Translations under genes and position numbers: made by a program
The notes under the pieces: model-generated
The model's database searches: none
Told to the model about the DNA's origin: nothing
What the model saw: the letters and a program-made list of their open reading frames with translations, nothing else
In this document: positions 31,182 to 37,825 of the stretch, piece after piece
Position numbering within the stretch: position 1 is the stretch's first letter
Layout: each line of letters opens with the position of its first letter
Assembly (NCBI GenBank): GCA_900549625.1
Contig: URPE01000007.1
Span: forward strand, 1-37,825
DNA length: 37,825 nt
Reading direction: 5' to 3'
From: an uncultured Mycoplasmatota bacterium
Lineage (GTDB): Bacteria; Bacillota_I; Bacilli_A; RF39; UBA660

Positions 31182-31297
31182 TGCATCATCTCCCTTGTGT
31201 ATTATTATACAACAATTAATTTCAATTTTTTTGCCGAATTTAATACTTTTTTTAATTTCCATAGTACTCTGTATTATTTGCAAAAATCTGCATACCG

Positions 31298-31414
31298 TCC
31301 ATACATAACCGGACTGTATTTCCATATATAACCGGACGATTATTTTTTTATATAATATACATTAATAATATACTTCCATATTTAACCGGACTATATTTCC
31401 ATACATAACCGGAC
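31298..31414. repeat. Four 17-base repeats in two phased pairs (probable operators)
   Basis: TCCATACATAACCGGAC occurs at 31298-31314 and 31398-31414, and close variants at 31321-31337 (TCCATATATAACCGGAC) and 31375-31391 (TCCATATTTAACCGGAC). Within each pair the starts are 23 bases apart; the two pairs start 77 bases apart. The CCGGAC core is the only GC-rich sequence in a highly AT-rich stretch. The pairs bracket an AT-rich block (31338-31374) that probably holds the promoter of the AlbA_2 gene. Confidence 0.85.
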
Positions 31415-31546
31415 GATTGTTTTATTGAAAATAAGCAAATCTCTTTTATTTCTTATGCTAAATAAGACATAATGTGTAAATATGATAAATAAAATTGGGT
31501 CAAAAATTACAATTATAAAAAACACAAACCCTTATAAATACTGATC

Positions 31547-31573
31547 AAAAAAAAGCAAGCCGATTTCTCGGCT
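31547..31573 (-). terminator. Terminator insulating the AlbA_2 gene
   Basis: The minus strand forms AGCCGA-GAAA-TCGGCT, with a GNRA tetraloop, then TGC and TTTTTTTT. It would stop transcripts arriving from rsmG, which has lost its own terminator. Confidence 0.75.
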
Positions 31574-31576
31574 CTT

Positions 31577-32195
31577 CAGGGGGATGTCCCTATAAAAGAA
31601 GATGATATTTTAACAAAATATGTTGGAACAATAATATCAGATCATTAGGTTGGAATCTTCAAATACGGTACTAATAACCAAGATTGTATTATTCATATAG
31701 GCAGATATTGTATTGAAGGATAACAAAATATAATAAAGACCCAATGTCAGATGTAATTTTATAGATTTCTTTTAAAATTAGATTGAGAAAGAAAAATACT
31801 TCCAAGTTTTGGAAAGACTAGTTTTTCAAATAAAAAAACAGAATTCATAGAGAAAAAAGATTATGAATCACTGGACAAAGCAGAAATCCAAAGCAAAGAA
31901 ATACAGTCAACTATTGGAAAGAAAAAGAAGAAAACTCATAAGAAGATTAAAAAAATACAAACATACATTATTGTTCTTTATTCATTATTTTGATATTCCA
32001 TGTGAAAATAATTTTATAAAACGATGTCTTAGAATGATTATAGGAAAAGCAAAAACATCTGGGTGATTTAGAAACGATAAAAGTGGAGAAAGATTTGGTA
32101 ATATTATGAGTGTTATTAAAACTTCTAAATTAAGAAAATTAAATCCCTTTAAATGCATTAAAGATATTTATGAAAGCAAAGCATTATTTGCCTAA
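31577..32195 (+). pseudogene. IS66-type transposase, C-terminal half (decayed)
   Basis: From about 31592 the plus strand reads PIKEDDILTKYVGTIISDH, TAG, VGIFKYGTNNQDCIIHIGRY, the D-H ... C-H--RY core of IS66 transposases, with further in-frame stops. After a frameshift the frame from 31863 reads KYKHTLLFFIHYFDIPCENN then FIKRCLRMIIGKAKTSG, TGA, FRNDKSGERFGN ... ESKALFA and TAA. This matches the family end 'F--NN-AER-LRM-K-K-K-SG-FRS'. Several inactivating changes show it is dead. Confidence 0.82.
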
Positions 32196-32237
32196 TTTTT
32201 GCATTCAAAAAATTAGTAAATATTTTCTATTCACTAA

Positions 32238-32256
32238 CTTATGGCTGAGTAGTAAC
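32238..32256 (-). repeat. Right terminal inverted repeat of the IS66 element
   Basis: On the minus strand GTTACTACTCAGCCATAAG, 17 of 19 identical to the left repeat. The next 8 bases (32257-32264, AGATTTTA) are the right copy of the target duplication and include the rsmG stop codon. Confidence 0.88.
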
Positions 32257-32261
32257 AGATT

Positions 32262-32963
32262 TTATAATGGTCTTTTTTTTATTTTATCGTAGTTTCTGGG
32301 ATAAATAGATGGTGTTTCTTTATTTTTTTTGATTACCATAATATTTCTTGTACCTGAATTAAAAGGTAAAGTAAATTCTTCTTTTTTAGTAATAGTACAA
32401 AATAATTTTTCTAGAGCATTTTGGCTTAATTTTAGTTCTTCATCTATGTTACCTTTCATAACAAGGAATTCACCATTTATTTTTAAACTAGGTATGTTTA
32501 GTTCTAGTAATACTCTTAAATCTGCGACTGCACGGGATGTTACATAATCGTATTTTTCTCTATTAACCCTAGTGTAGTCTTCAGCCCTACTATAAACAGT
32601 TTGGACATTGGTTAAATTTAATTTTTTAATTAGTTCTTCTAAAAATTTAATTTTTTTATTATTAGAATCTAATAAATCAACTTGTAAGTTAGGGAAACAT
32701 ATGGCAAGAACCATACCCGGAAAACCGGCTCCTGTACCAACGTCTAGTAATTTACCATTATTAAAGTCGACTAGTTTTGAGATAGTTAAAGAATCATAGA
32801 AATGTTTTAGATAGATGTCACTCATTGTTTTAATAGCTGTTAAATTGGTATGCTCATTATATTCTAATAAAAAGGAAGCATATATTTCTAAAGCATCTTC
32901 TGCTTCTTTAGTTAGATGAATATTTATATTATTTAGAGCAACTATAAATTCTTCTTTAGTCAT
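32262..32963 (-). CDS. rsmG: 16S rRNA m7G527 methyltransferase
   Basis: A 233-residue RsmG (GidB). Seen: ASFLLEYNEHTNLTAI, KHFYDSLTISKLV, the SAM-binding KLLDVGTGAGFPGMVLAI, and YDYVTSRAVADLRVLLEL. It methylates G527 of 16S rRNA; loss gives low-level streptomycin resistance in other species. Its start overlaps the end of mnmG by 8 bases. The stop codon lies within the target duplication of the IS66 element, so the gene is complete but now lacks an adjacent terminator. Confidence 0.96.
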   Translation of the reverse strand: MTKEEFIVALNNINIHLTKEAEDALEIYASFLLEYNEHTNLTAIKTMSDIYLKHFYDSLTISKLVDFNNGKLLDVGTGAGFPGMVLAICFPNLQVDLLDSNNKKIKFLEELIKKLNLTNVQTVYSRAEDYTRVNREKYDYVTSRAVADLRVLLELNIPSLKINGEFLVMKGNIDEELKLSQNALEKLFCTITKKEEFTLPFNSGTRNIMVIKKNKETPSIYPRNYDKIKKRPL

Positions 32964-34821
32964 TTTTACTATATTCCTTTTTTAAATAAATACTTAATAT
33001 GCTTAAGTCACTAGGATTTACTCCACTTATACGAGCTGCTTGGCCTAAGGATATTGGTCTTACTTTGGCTAGTTTTTGCCGGGCTTCACTTGCAAGGTTA
33101 GAAACTTTATTGTAATCTATGTCTTCAGGTATCTGTTTTTCTTCTAGTTTTTTCATTTTTTCAACATCTTTATAAGTTTTTTTAATGTAACCTTCATATT
33201 TTAACATTATTTCTATTTCTTCTAGCGTATCATCGGTAAAGGGAATTTCAGTAAAATTTTCAAGAAATTTAATTGTTATTTCCGGTCTTTTTAATAAGTC
33301 GTAGAAGGATTCTGTTGTTATTGGTACAACCATGTTATTTGACTTGAATGTTTCTTTTATTTCAGGAGTTATTTTTAATTTTGTTTCTTTTAAGAAGTTT
33401 TCACAATCTTTAATATTTTTAAGCCTTGTAAGATAGTTTTGATACTGGACTTCGGTAATAGTATTTAATTTATGGGCATACTCACGTAGTCGTAAGTCAG
33501 CATTATCATGACGAAGAATTAATCTAAATTCAGCACGGCTGGTTAACATACGATATGGTTCGGTTGTACCTTTAGTTACTAGATCATCAATTAAAACTCC
33601 AATATAGGCATCATTTCTTTTTAAGATGAATGGCTCTTTATTTTCTAGTTTTAATGCGGCATTAATACCGGCGATTAAGCCCTGACCTGCTGCTTCTTCA
33701 TAACCACTAGTGCCATTTATTTGACCAGCAGTGAAAAGACCTTTAATTACTTTATTTTCTAGAGATGGCTTTATTTGTAATGGGTTTATAGCATCATATT
33801 CGATAGCATAAGCATATTTGGAAATAACAGCATTTTCAAGACCACTTAGAGAATGAACCATTTTTTCTTGGATGTCTCTTGGCATGGAGGTAGAGAAGCC
33901 TTGTAAGTACCATTCATCATAGTAAAGACTTTCTGGTTCTAAGAAAAGTTGGTGTCTTTCTTTGTCTTTAAATCTTACTAATTTATCTTCAATACTTGGA
34001 CAATATCTTGGACCAATACCAGTAACATAACCACCATACATAGCTGATTTGTCTAAGTTGTCTAAAATGATTTTATGCGTATTTTGATTTGTGTAAATTA
34101 AATAGCATTTTTGTTGCGTATTTGGTGTATATGAAGCAGGTTCATCATGGGAAAATGTCCAAATTCTGTCATCGCCTTTTTCTTCATGCATTTTAGAAAA
34201 GTCTATTGATGAAGCTTTAATCCTTTGAGGTGTACCAGTTTTTAAGCGTTGTATCTCTAAACCATATTTTTTTAGATTATCACTTAAATGATTACTTCTT
34301 CTTTCACCATGAGGACCACCTTCAGTGTTTTCACTACCTATTAAAATATTAGCTTTTAAATATGTTCCAGTTGTTAATATTACAGCATCAGCATATAATT
34401 TATCGCCATTTTCTAGGATAATACCTTTAACAGTGTTATTTTCAATAATTAAGTCTTCAACCATACCTTCAATGATACTTAAATTAGACGTATTTTCTAA
34501 AGATGCAAGCATGTTTTTAGGATATGTTACTTTATCAGCTTGAGCACGAAGACTTCTTACAGCTGGGCCTTTTGAGTTGTTTAGCATTTTTATTTGGAAA
34601 TGTGATCGGTCGGCAACAACTCCCATTAATCCACCTAATGCATCTATTTCTCTTACAATTATTCCTTTTGCGGTACCACCTATAGAAGGATTACAAGGCA
34701 TATCGCCAATATTTTTTTTATTCATTGTTACTAAAGCAGTTTTGTGTCCTTTAAAGGCAGCAATATGACTGGCTTCAATACCAGCGTGACCTCCACCGAC
34801 AACAATTATTTCATATTTCAT
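32956..34821 (-). CDS. mnmG: tRNA U34 carboxymethylaminomethyl synthesis FAD enzyme
   Basis: A 621-residue MnmG (GidA) that works with MnmE to modify wobble uridine 34. Seen: the FAD-binding YEIIVVGGGHAGIEASHIAA at the start, MPCNPSIGGTAKGIIVREID, the cysteine-containing PRYCPSIEDKLVRF, and NGTSGYEEAAGQGLIAGINA. Length is normal. I start at the ATG at 34821 with GAGGTT upstream. It lies 8 bases after mnmE. Confidence 0.97.
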   Translation of the reverse strand: MKYEIIVVGGGHAGIEASHIAAFKGHKTALVTMNKKNIGDMPCNPSIGGTAKGIIVREIDALGGLMGVVADRSHFQIKMLNNSKGPAVRSLRAQADKVTYPKNMLASLENTSNLSIIEGMVEDLIIENNTVKGIILENGDKLYADAVILTTGTYLKANILIGSENTEGGPHGERRSNHLSDNLKKYGLEIQRLKTGTPQRIKASSIDFSKMHEEKGDDRIWTFSHDEPASYTPNTQQKCYLIYTNQNTHKIILDNLDKSAMYGGYVTGIGPRYCPSIEDKLVRFKDKERHQLFLEPESLYYDEWYLQGFSTSMPRDIQEKMVHSLSGLENAVISKYAYAIEYDAINPLQIKPSLENKVIKGLFTAGQINGTSGYEEAAGQGLIAGINAALKLENKEPFILKRNDAYIGVLIDDLVTKGTTEPYRMLTSRAEFRLILRHDNADLRLREYAHKLNTITEVQYQNYLTRLKNIKDCENFLKETKLKITPEIKETFKSNNMVVPITTESFYDLLKRPEITIKFLENFTEIPFTDDTLEEIEIMLKYEGYIKKTYKDVEKMKKLEEKQIPEDIDYNKVSNLASEARQKLAKVRPISLGQAARISGVNPSDLSILSIYLKKEYSKND

Positions 34822-34829
34822 ATTTAACC

Positions 34830-36185
34830 TCACTTTCCTAAACAAAATCTTTGAAAAATATTATCTACTAGTTCATCTTCGTAATACTCGCCTATTACTT
34901 TGCCTAAGTCTTCCCAAGCACTTTTAATATCAATGGCTAGCATATCTATAGGAATATCTAAAGTATTTTGTTTAATTACATTTTCTATTTTATTAAGACT
35001 AGATTTTACTAAGCTAATTTGTCTTGTATTTGATAAGTATGTTAAATCTTTATTACCTAAATCACTTAGAGAAAAATCATTTAAAATGGTTTCTTTTATT
35101 TCTTCTATTCCTTCTTTTGTTATAGTGCTACCTTTAATTATTTTTTTAGTTGTTTTAAATGGCTCTAGTAAAGATGGTAAGTCATTTTTATTGATAAAAA
35201 TTAAGCCTTTTTTGCTTTCTAGTTCGGTGATTAAACTTTTTTCTTCACTTGTTAAGGATTCATTATTGTTGATAACTAAAATATTGTAATCAGAACTTGC
35301 TAATAGTTCTTTACTTTTTTTAACACCTATTTGTTCAACGAAATCAGTAGTTTCTCTAATACCAGCTGTATCTATAAAGTTATAAACAATACCTTTATAT
35401 ACTATGCTACCTTCTACTATATCTCTTGTAGTTCCAGATATATCGGTAACAATGGCTTTATCTTTTTCTAAAAATGTGTTTAAAAGAGATGATTTTCCTA
35501 CATTTGGGCGACCTATTATAGCAATGTTTATGCCATTTTTTATTAATTCACCATTTTTCGATTCGCTAAGTATACTTTGTAAAGATGTTTTTATTTTGGT
35601 TAATGTTGGGGTGATATTTTCTTTGGTAATAACTAATTCATCAGTATACTCAGGGTAATCGATATTGACCTCGATGTTGGCTAAAAGAGATACCATTTCT
35701 TCCCGAAGAGATTTTATTAATTCGGTTGTTTTTCCTGTTAGACCTTGTAAGGCCATTTTGGCTTGTTCTTCGGTTTTTGATTCTAACAAGTCACTAATGC
35801 TTTCTGCCTCAAGCAAAGATATACGTCCATTCATGAAGGCTTTTTTGGTAAATTCACCCGGTTCTGCTAACGATGCACCATTGTTAAGTAATAATTCTAA
35901 TATTTTATTAGTAGTAACGTATCCACCATGGCAATTTATTTCGACCATATCTTCTTTAGTATAGGTTTTGGGAGCACGCATAAGGCTTACTAAGACCTCA
36001 TCAATTGTGTTTTCACCATCTTTTATAAAACCATAATGAATGGTATGGGAACTTGCTGTTGCAAATTTTTTGCTTGTAAATATTTTAGCAACAATTTGGA
36101 TTGCTTCTGGACCAGTTATTCTTACTATGTTAATAGCAGATGATCCAATGTTATTTGTTGAAATTGCCGCGATTGTATTTTCCAT
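34830..36185 (-). CDS. mnmE: tRNA modification GTPase MnmE
   Basis: A 451-residue MnmE (TrmE), partner of MnmG. The N-terminal tetrahydrofolate-binding domain starts ENTIAAISTNNIGSSAINIV. The G domain has G1 GRPNVGKSS near 226, G2 GTTRD, G3 DTAGI and G4 NKND. The C-terminal catalytic cysteine is in FCLGK (family CIGK). I start at the ATG at 36185 with GGAAGTGA upstream. It is the first gene of mnmE-mnmG-rsmG. Confidence 0.97.
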   Translation of the reverse strand: MENTIAAISTNNIGSSAINIVRITGPEAIQIVAKIFTSKKFATASSHTIHYGFIKDGENTIDEVLVSLMRAPKTYTKEDMVEINCHGGYVTTNKILELLLNNGASLAEPGEFTKKAFMNGRISLLEAESISDLLESKTEEQAKMALQGLTGKTTELIKSLREEMVSLLANIEVNIDYPEYTDELVITKENITPTLTKIKTSLQSILSESKNGELIKNGINIAIIGRPNVGKSSLLNTFLEKDKAIVTDISGTTRDIVEGSIVYKGIVYNFIDTAGIRETTDFVEQIGVKKSKELLASSDYNILVINNNESLTSEEKSLITELESKKGLIFINKNDLPSLLEPFKTTKKIIKGSTITKEGIEEIKETILNDFSLSDLGNKDLTYLSNTRQISLVKSSLNKIENVIKQNTLDIPIDMLAIDIKSAWEDLGKVIGEYYEDELVDNIFQRFCLGK

Positions 36186-36206
36186 AAGAATCACTTCCAC
36201 GAGCGT

Positions 36207-36212
36207 ATTATA
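36207..36212 (-). promoter_or_regulatory. mnmE promoter (extended -10)
   Basis: The minus strand reads TGCTATAAT about 22 bases before the mnmE ATG; no strong -35 is visible. Confidence 0.6.
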
Positions 36213-36251
36213 GCATTAAATACAGGAAAAGAAAATACTCTCATTAAATAA

Positions 36252-36272
36252 AAAAGACTAATTAAGTCTTTT
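36252..36272 (-). terminator. Terminator of the surface-protein gene
   Basis: The minus strand forms AAAAGACT / AGTCTTTT around a five-base loop, then TTATTT, 7 bases beyond the stop. Confidence 0.75.
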
Positions 36273-36278
36273 AGTTTA

Positions 36279-37825
36279 TTAGGATACATTAATTAAAAAT
36301 GGATCATCAGCTGTACCAATTCCCCTGCTTATTTTAGAGTCACCCCTAATATTTATAACTGGACGTAAGCCTAAATTATTCGTTGTATGTGCAGCCGTAC
36401 TGATGAGTCCATTACTTACTGAAAAAATACGAGCCGCGGATGAGTAATAATCATAATAAGTAGGAGTCATCGTTGAATATCCAGATGTAGAATATGTGTA
36501 ATTTGATCTATTAATATAACCATCAGCATATCCGCTTAGCATTAATTCATCAACTGTTATTAAACCTACTGGATAAGTTAGTGCCTTATTACCTTGAGCA
36601 TTAGTCGGCATAGTAAACAAGTCATTTTCTTGAGGACATTTTAATGTTGGGCTCATGGTTTCTGCAAATCTTACTCTACCTTGATAAACTGTATGAGAGC
36701 CAGTTGAACTATAACCATTACCACTTGATATACTTCTATCATTACAAAATCCTGCATCAGCAATTATAGCACCATTATTAGTATCTAAAATGTTTGTTTT
36801 ATACCATTTGTCTAATTCAGTTTTTACATTACTATCTACTTCATTAGCTGTAGTCTTATCATAACTAACATTTAAAGTATTACCATACTTGAACCCTACA
36901 TATGCTGGATTATCTTTCATAAGATTGTACGAAAGAAATTGAGTATTTAAATTATATCCTTCAGCGTTATATTTTTTTCCAGCATACAAAAGTCTAACAC
37001 TTTCATCACCATTTATACGGATGATCCGCCAGTAAAAGCCTGCAAATTTAACATAGTTATTTTTTACAGAACCGCGATAATAATAACTTATGCCTGTATC
37101 ATCTTCCATTTGGTATAATCCTTTGTCTGACTTGTCACTTTCGTTTTCTTTTTGATCCATAACATAACCTTTTAAACTGTATGTTCTTGTTTTAATAGTA
37201 GAGCCATTAGGACCTGTTTTTTCACCATCTTCCACATTTACACTACTTAATTCATAAATTCTAGCACAATCGGTTACATTATACCACGGTCTAACTGCAT
37301 CGTTAGAATCAATATCAAAACCTGCAGAACAATAATAATATTTAGTATTGCCATTATAATTTAAAGTTGCAGGATCTAGCCTAGAAACATTAGTTAATTT
37401 GTACTTTCCTGTATCTTTGTTAAAAGTATAACTAGTACCTATAGGAATTAAGACATTTTCACTTGTTAATCTTTTAAATCTTTCATCAGTGTCTTTTAAG
37501 GCTACTAAATCAGGATGTGGCATTATAGATGTTACATTCACTAAAGAATTACTTTTATTTTCATTCCAAATTAAAATGGGTGCAGTTTTAGTAAAGTCTG
37601 GACTTTGCTTTTCTGCAATTTTTTGTTTTGATATTTCAGGACTTGTTTGATATTCATTAGCAAGTATTGCATCACTTATCTTGTCATACCCTTGTTTTAA
37701 TGGGTCATATATTCCTGCACTGGCAGTTACTGTTACTTTAGCATTAAATAATTTATTCATTGCATCTGTGTCTTCTGGTCCTACATCTTCACTTAACCAT
37801 AATCTTAATTTATAGTTATTGGTTT
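36279..37825 (-). CDS. Large surface or secreted protein, C-terminal part (5' end outside the window)
   Basis: The frame is open to the right edge (the last visible residues upstream read NNYKLRLWLSEDVGPEDTDA), so the internal Met at 37760 is not the true start. About 515 residues are visible. The C-terminal half has FAGFYWRIIRINGDESVRLL, then TYPVGLITVDELMLSGYADG and NNLGLRPVINIRGDSKISRG, a layout common in surface proteins of uncultured Bacillota and possibly of C-type-lectin/sulfatase-modifying fold. It is rich in Asn, Ser, Thr and Tyr. No sortase motif is present at the end (DDPFLINVS). Function unknown; an adhesin-like role is a guess. Confidence 0.7.
   Translation of the reverse strand, partial: TNNYKLRLWLSEDVGPEDTDAMNKLFNAKVTVTASAGIYDPLKQGYDKISDAILANEYQTSPEISKQKIAEKQSPDFTKTAPILIWNENKSNSLVNVTSIMPHPDLVALKDTDERFKRLTSENVLIPIGTSYTFNKDTGKYKLTNVSRLDPATLNYNGNTKYYYCSAGFDIDSNDAVRPWYNVTDCARIYELSSVNVEDGEKTGPNGSTIKTRTYSLKGYVMDQKENESDKSDKGLYQMEDDTGISYYYRGSVKNNYVKFAGFYWRIIRINGDESVRLLYAGKKYNAEGYNLNTQFLSYNLMKDNPAYVGFKYGNTLNVSYDKTTANEVDSNVKTELDKWYKTNILDTNNGAIIADAGFCNDRSISSGNGYSSTGSHTVYQGRVRFAETMSPTLKCPQENDLFTMPTNAQGNKALTYPVGLITVDELMLSGYADGYINRSNYTYSTSGYSTMTPTYYDYYSSAARIFSVSNGLISTAAHTTNNLGLRPVINIRGDSKISRGIGTADDPFLINVS

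Larger units (their letters stand above)
28955..32256. mobile_element. IS66-family insertion element carrying an AlbA_2 ATPase gene
   Basis: A 3302-base element bounded by 19-base inverted repeats (17 of 19 match) and an exact 8-base duplication AGATTTTA (28947-28954 and 32257-32264). IS66 elements make 8-base duplications. Inside, in the plus direction, are the N-terminal (29110-29547) and C-terminal (31577-32195) halves of a broken IS66-type transposase. Between the halves lie an integrase fragment, an intact AlbA_2/ATPase gene on the minus strand and four 17-base repeats. 28974-29016 and 31415-31546 hold no gene that I can see. The element lies between noc and rsmG, which are adjacent in Bacillus. 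Confidence 0.9.

Noticed and set aside
31182..31325. A 48-residue N-terminal extension of the AlbA_2 protein
   Set aside because: It would start inside one of the operator repeats and lacks a ribosome site; GGGAG before the ATG at 31181 fits better.
31298..31414. The four 17-mers as a CRISPR array
   Set aside because: Spacers are 6 and 37 bases, the repeats are short and there are no cas genes; an operator cluster explains them better.

Overview
The window looks like a chromosome segment of a very AT-rich, probably uncultured Bacillota (low-GC Gram-positive) bacterium close to the Bacilli / Erysipelotrichia / RF39-type lineages. The evidence is long-form HPF, RNA polymerase delta, a T-box in front of a prolyl-tRNA synthetase gene, an agr quorum-sensing locus, SpoIID/SpoIIQ/SpoIIR, and Bacillus-like gene order (ywiB-argS-rpoE, prfA-prmC-spoIIR-mntP-murA, and noc-rsmG-mnmG-mnmE, which lies near oriC in Bacillus). 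Nearly all genes are on the minus strand, in the same direction as the 16S rRNA gene whose 5' end lies at the left edge. This fits replication running right to left from an origin beyond the right edge.

Layout. 1-546: 16S rRNA 5' end, boxA and rrn promoter. 547-3690: a nucleotidyltransferase-like protein and a TetR-ABC exporter pair. 3740-5140: a decayed patch with a SEC-C remnant that shares 39 identical bases with the end of secA, and a frameshifted rhuM. 5170-6720: an editing-domain-less proS under a T-box. 6839-10372: secA, hpf and csp, each with its own signals. 10436-13390: an agr system with agrB and a 37-residue agrD on the plus strand, agrC and agrA on the minus strand, and a LytTR-type direct repeat in front of agrB. 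13448-17280: a degenerate MreB/Mbl-like protein, spoIIQ, spoIID, a DUF1146 gene, rpiB, a deleted ATP-grasp gene, rpmE and a winged-helix remnant. 17280-25553: a long operon-like run ywiB-argS-rpoE-prfA-ART-prmC-spoIIR-mntP-murA-SGNH protein. 25661-28914: a class A PBP (plus) convergent with noc. 28955-32256: an IS66-family insertion. 32262-36212: rsmG-mnmG-mnmE. 36279-end: a partial surface protein.

The most notable items are these. (1) A complete IS66-type element (19-bp inverted repeats, exact 8-bp target duplication) sits exactly at the rsmG stop codon and separates rsmG from its former terminator. Its transposase is decayed, but inside it is an intact AlbA_2/Schlafen-type ATPase gene whose upstream region carries four copies of a 17-mer in two phased pairs. 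(2) An ADP-ribosyltransferase-fold protein with a complete R-S-E motif, and no signal peptide, sits inside the prfA-prmC release-factor operon. (3) The agr locus includes a tiny agrD and a candidate response-regulator site. (4) A shrunken actin-like protein lacking its nucleotide motifs lies downstream of spoIIQ.

All functional calls come from reading the sequence and from family knowledge; no database search was run.
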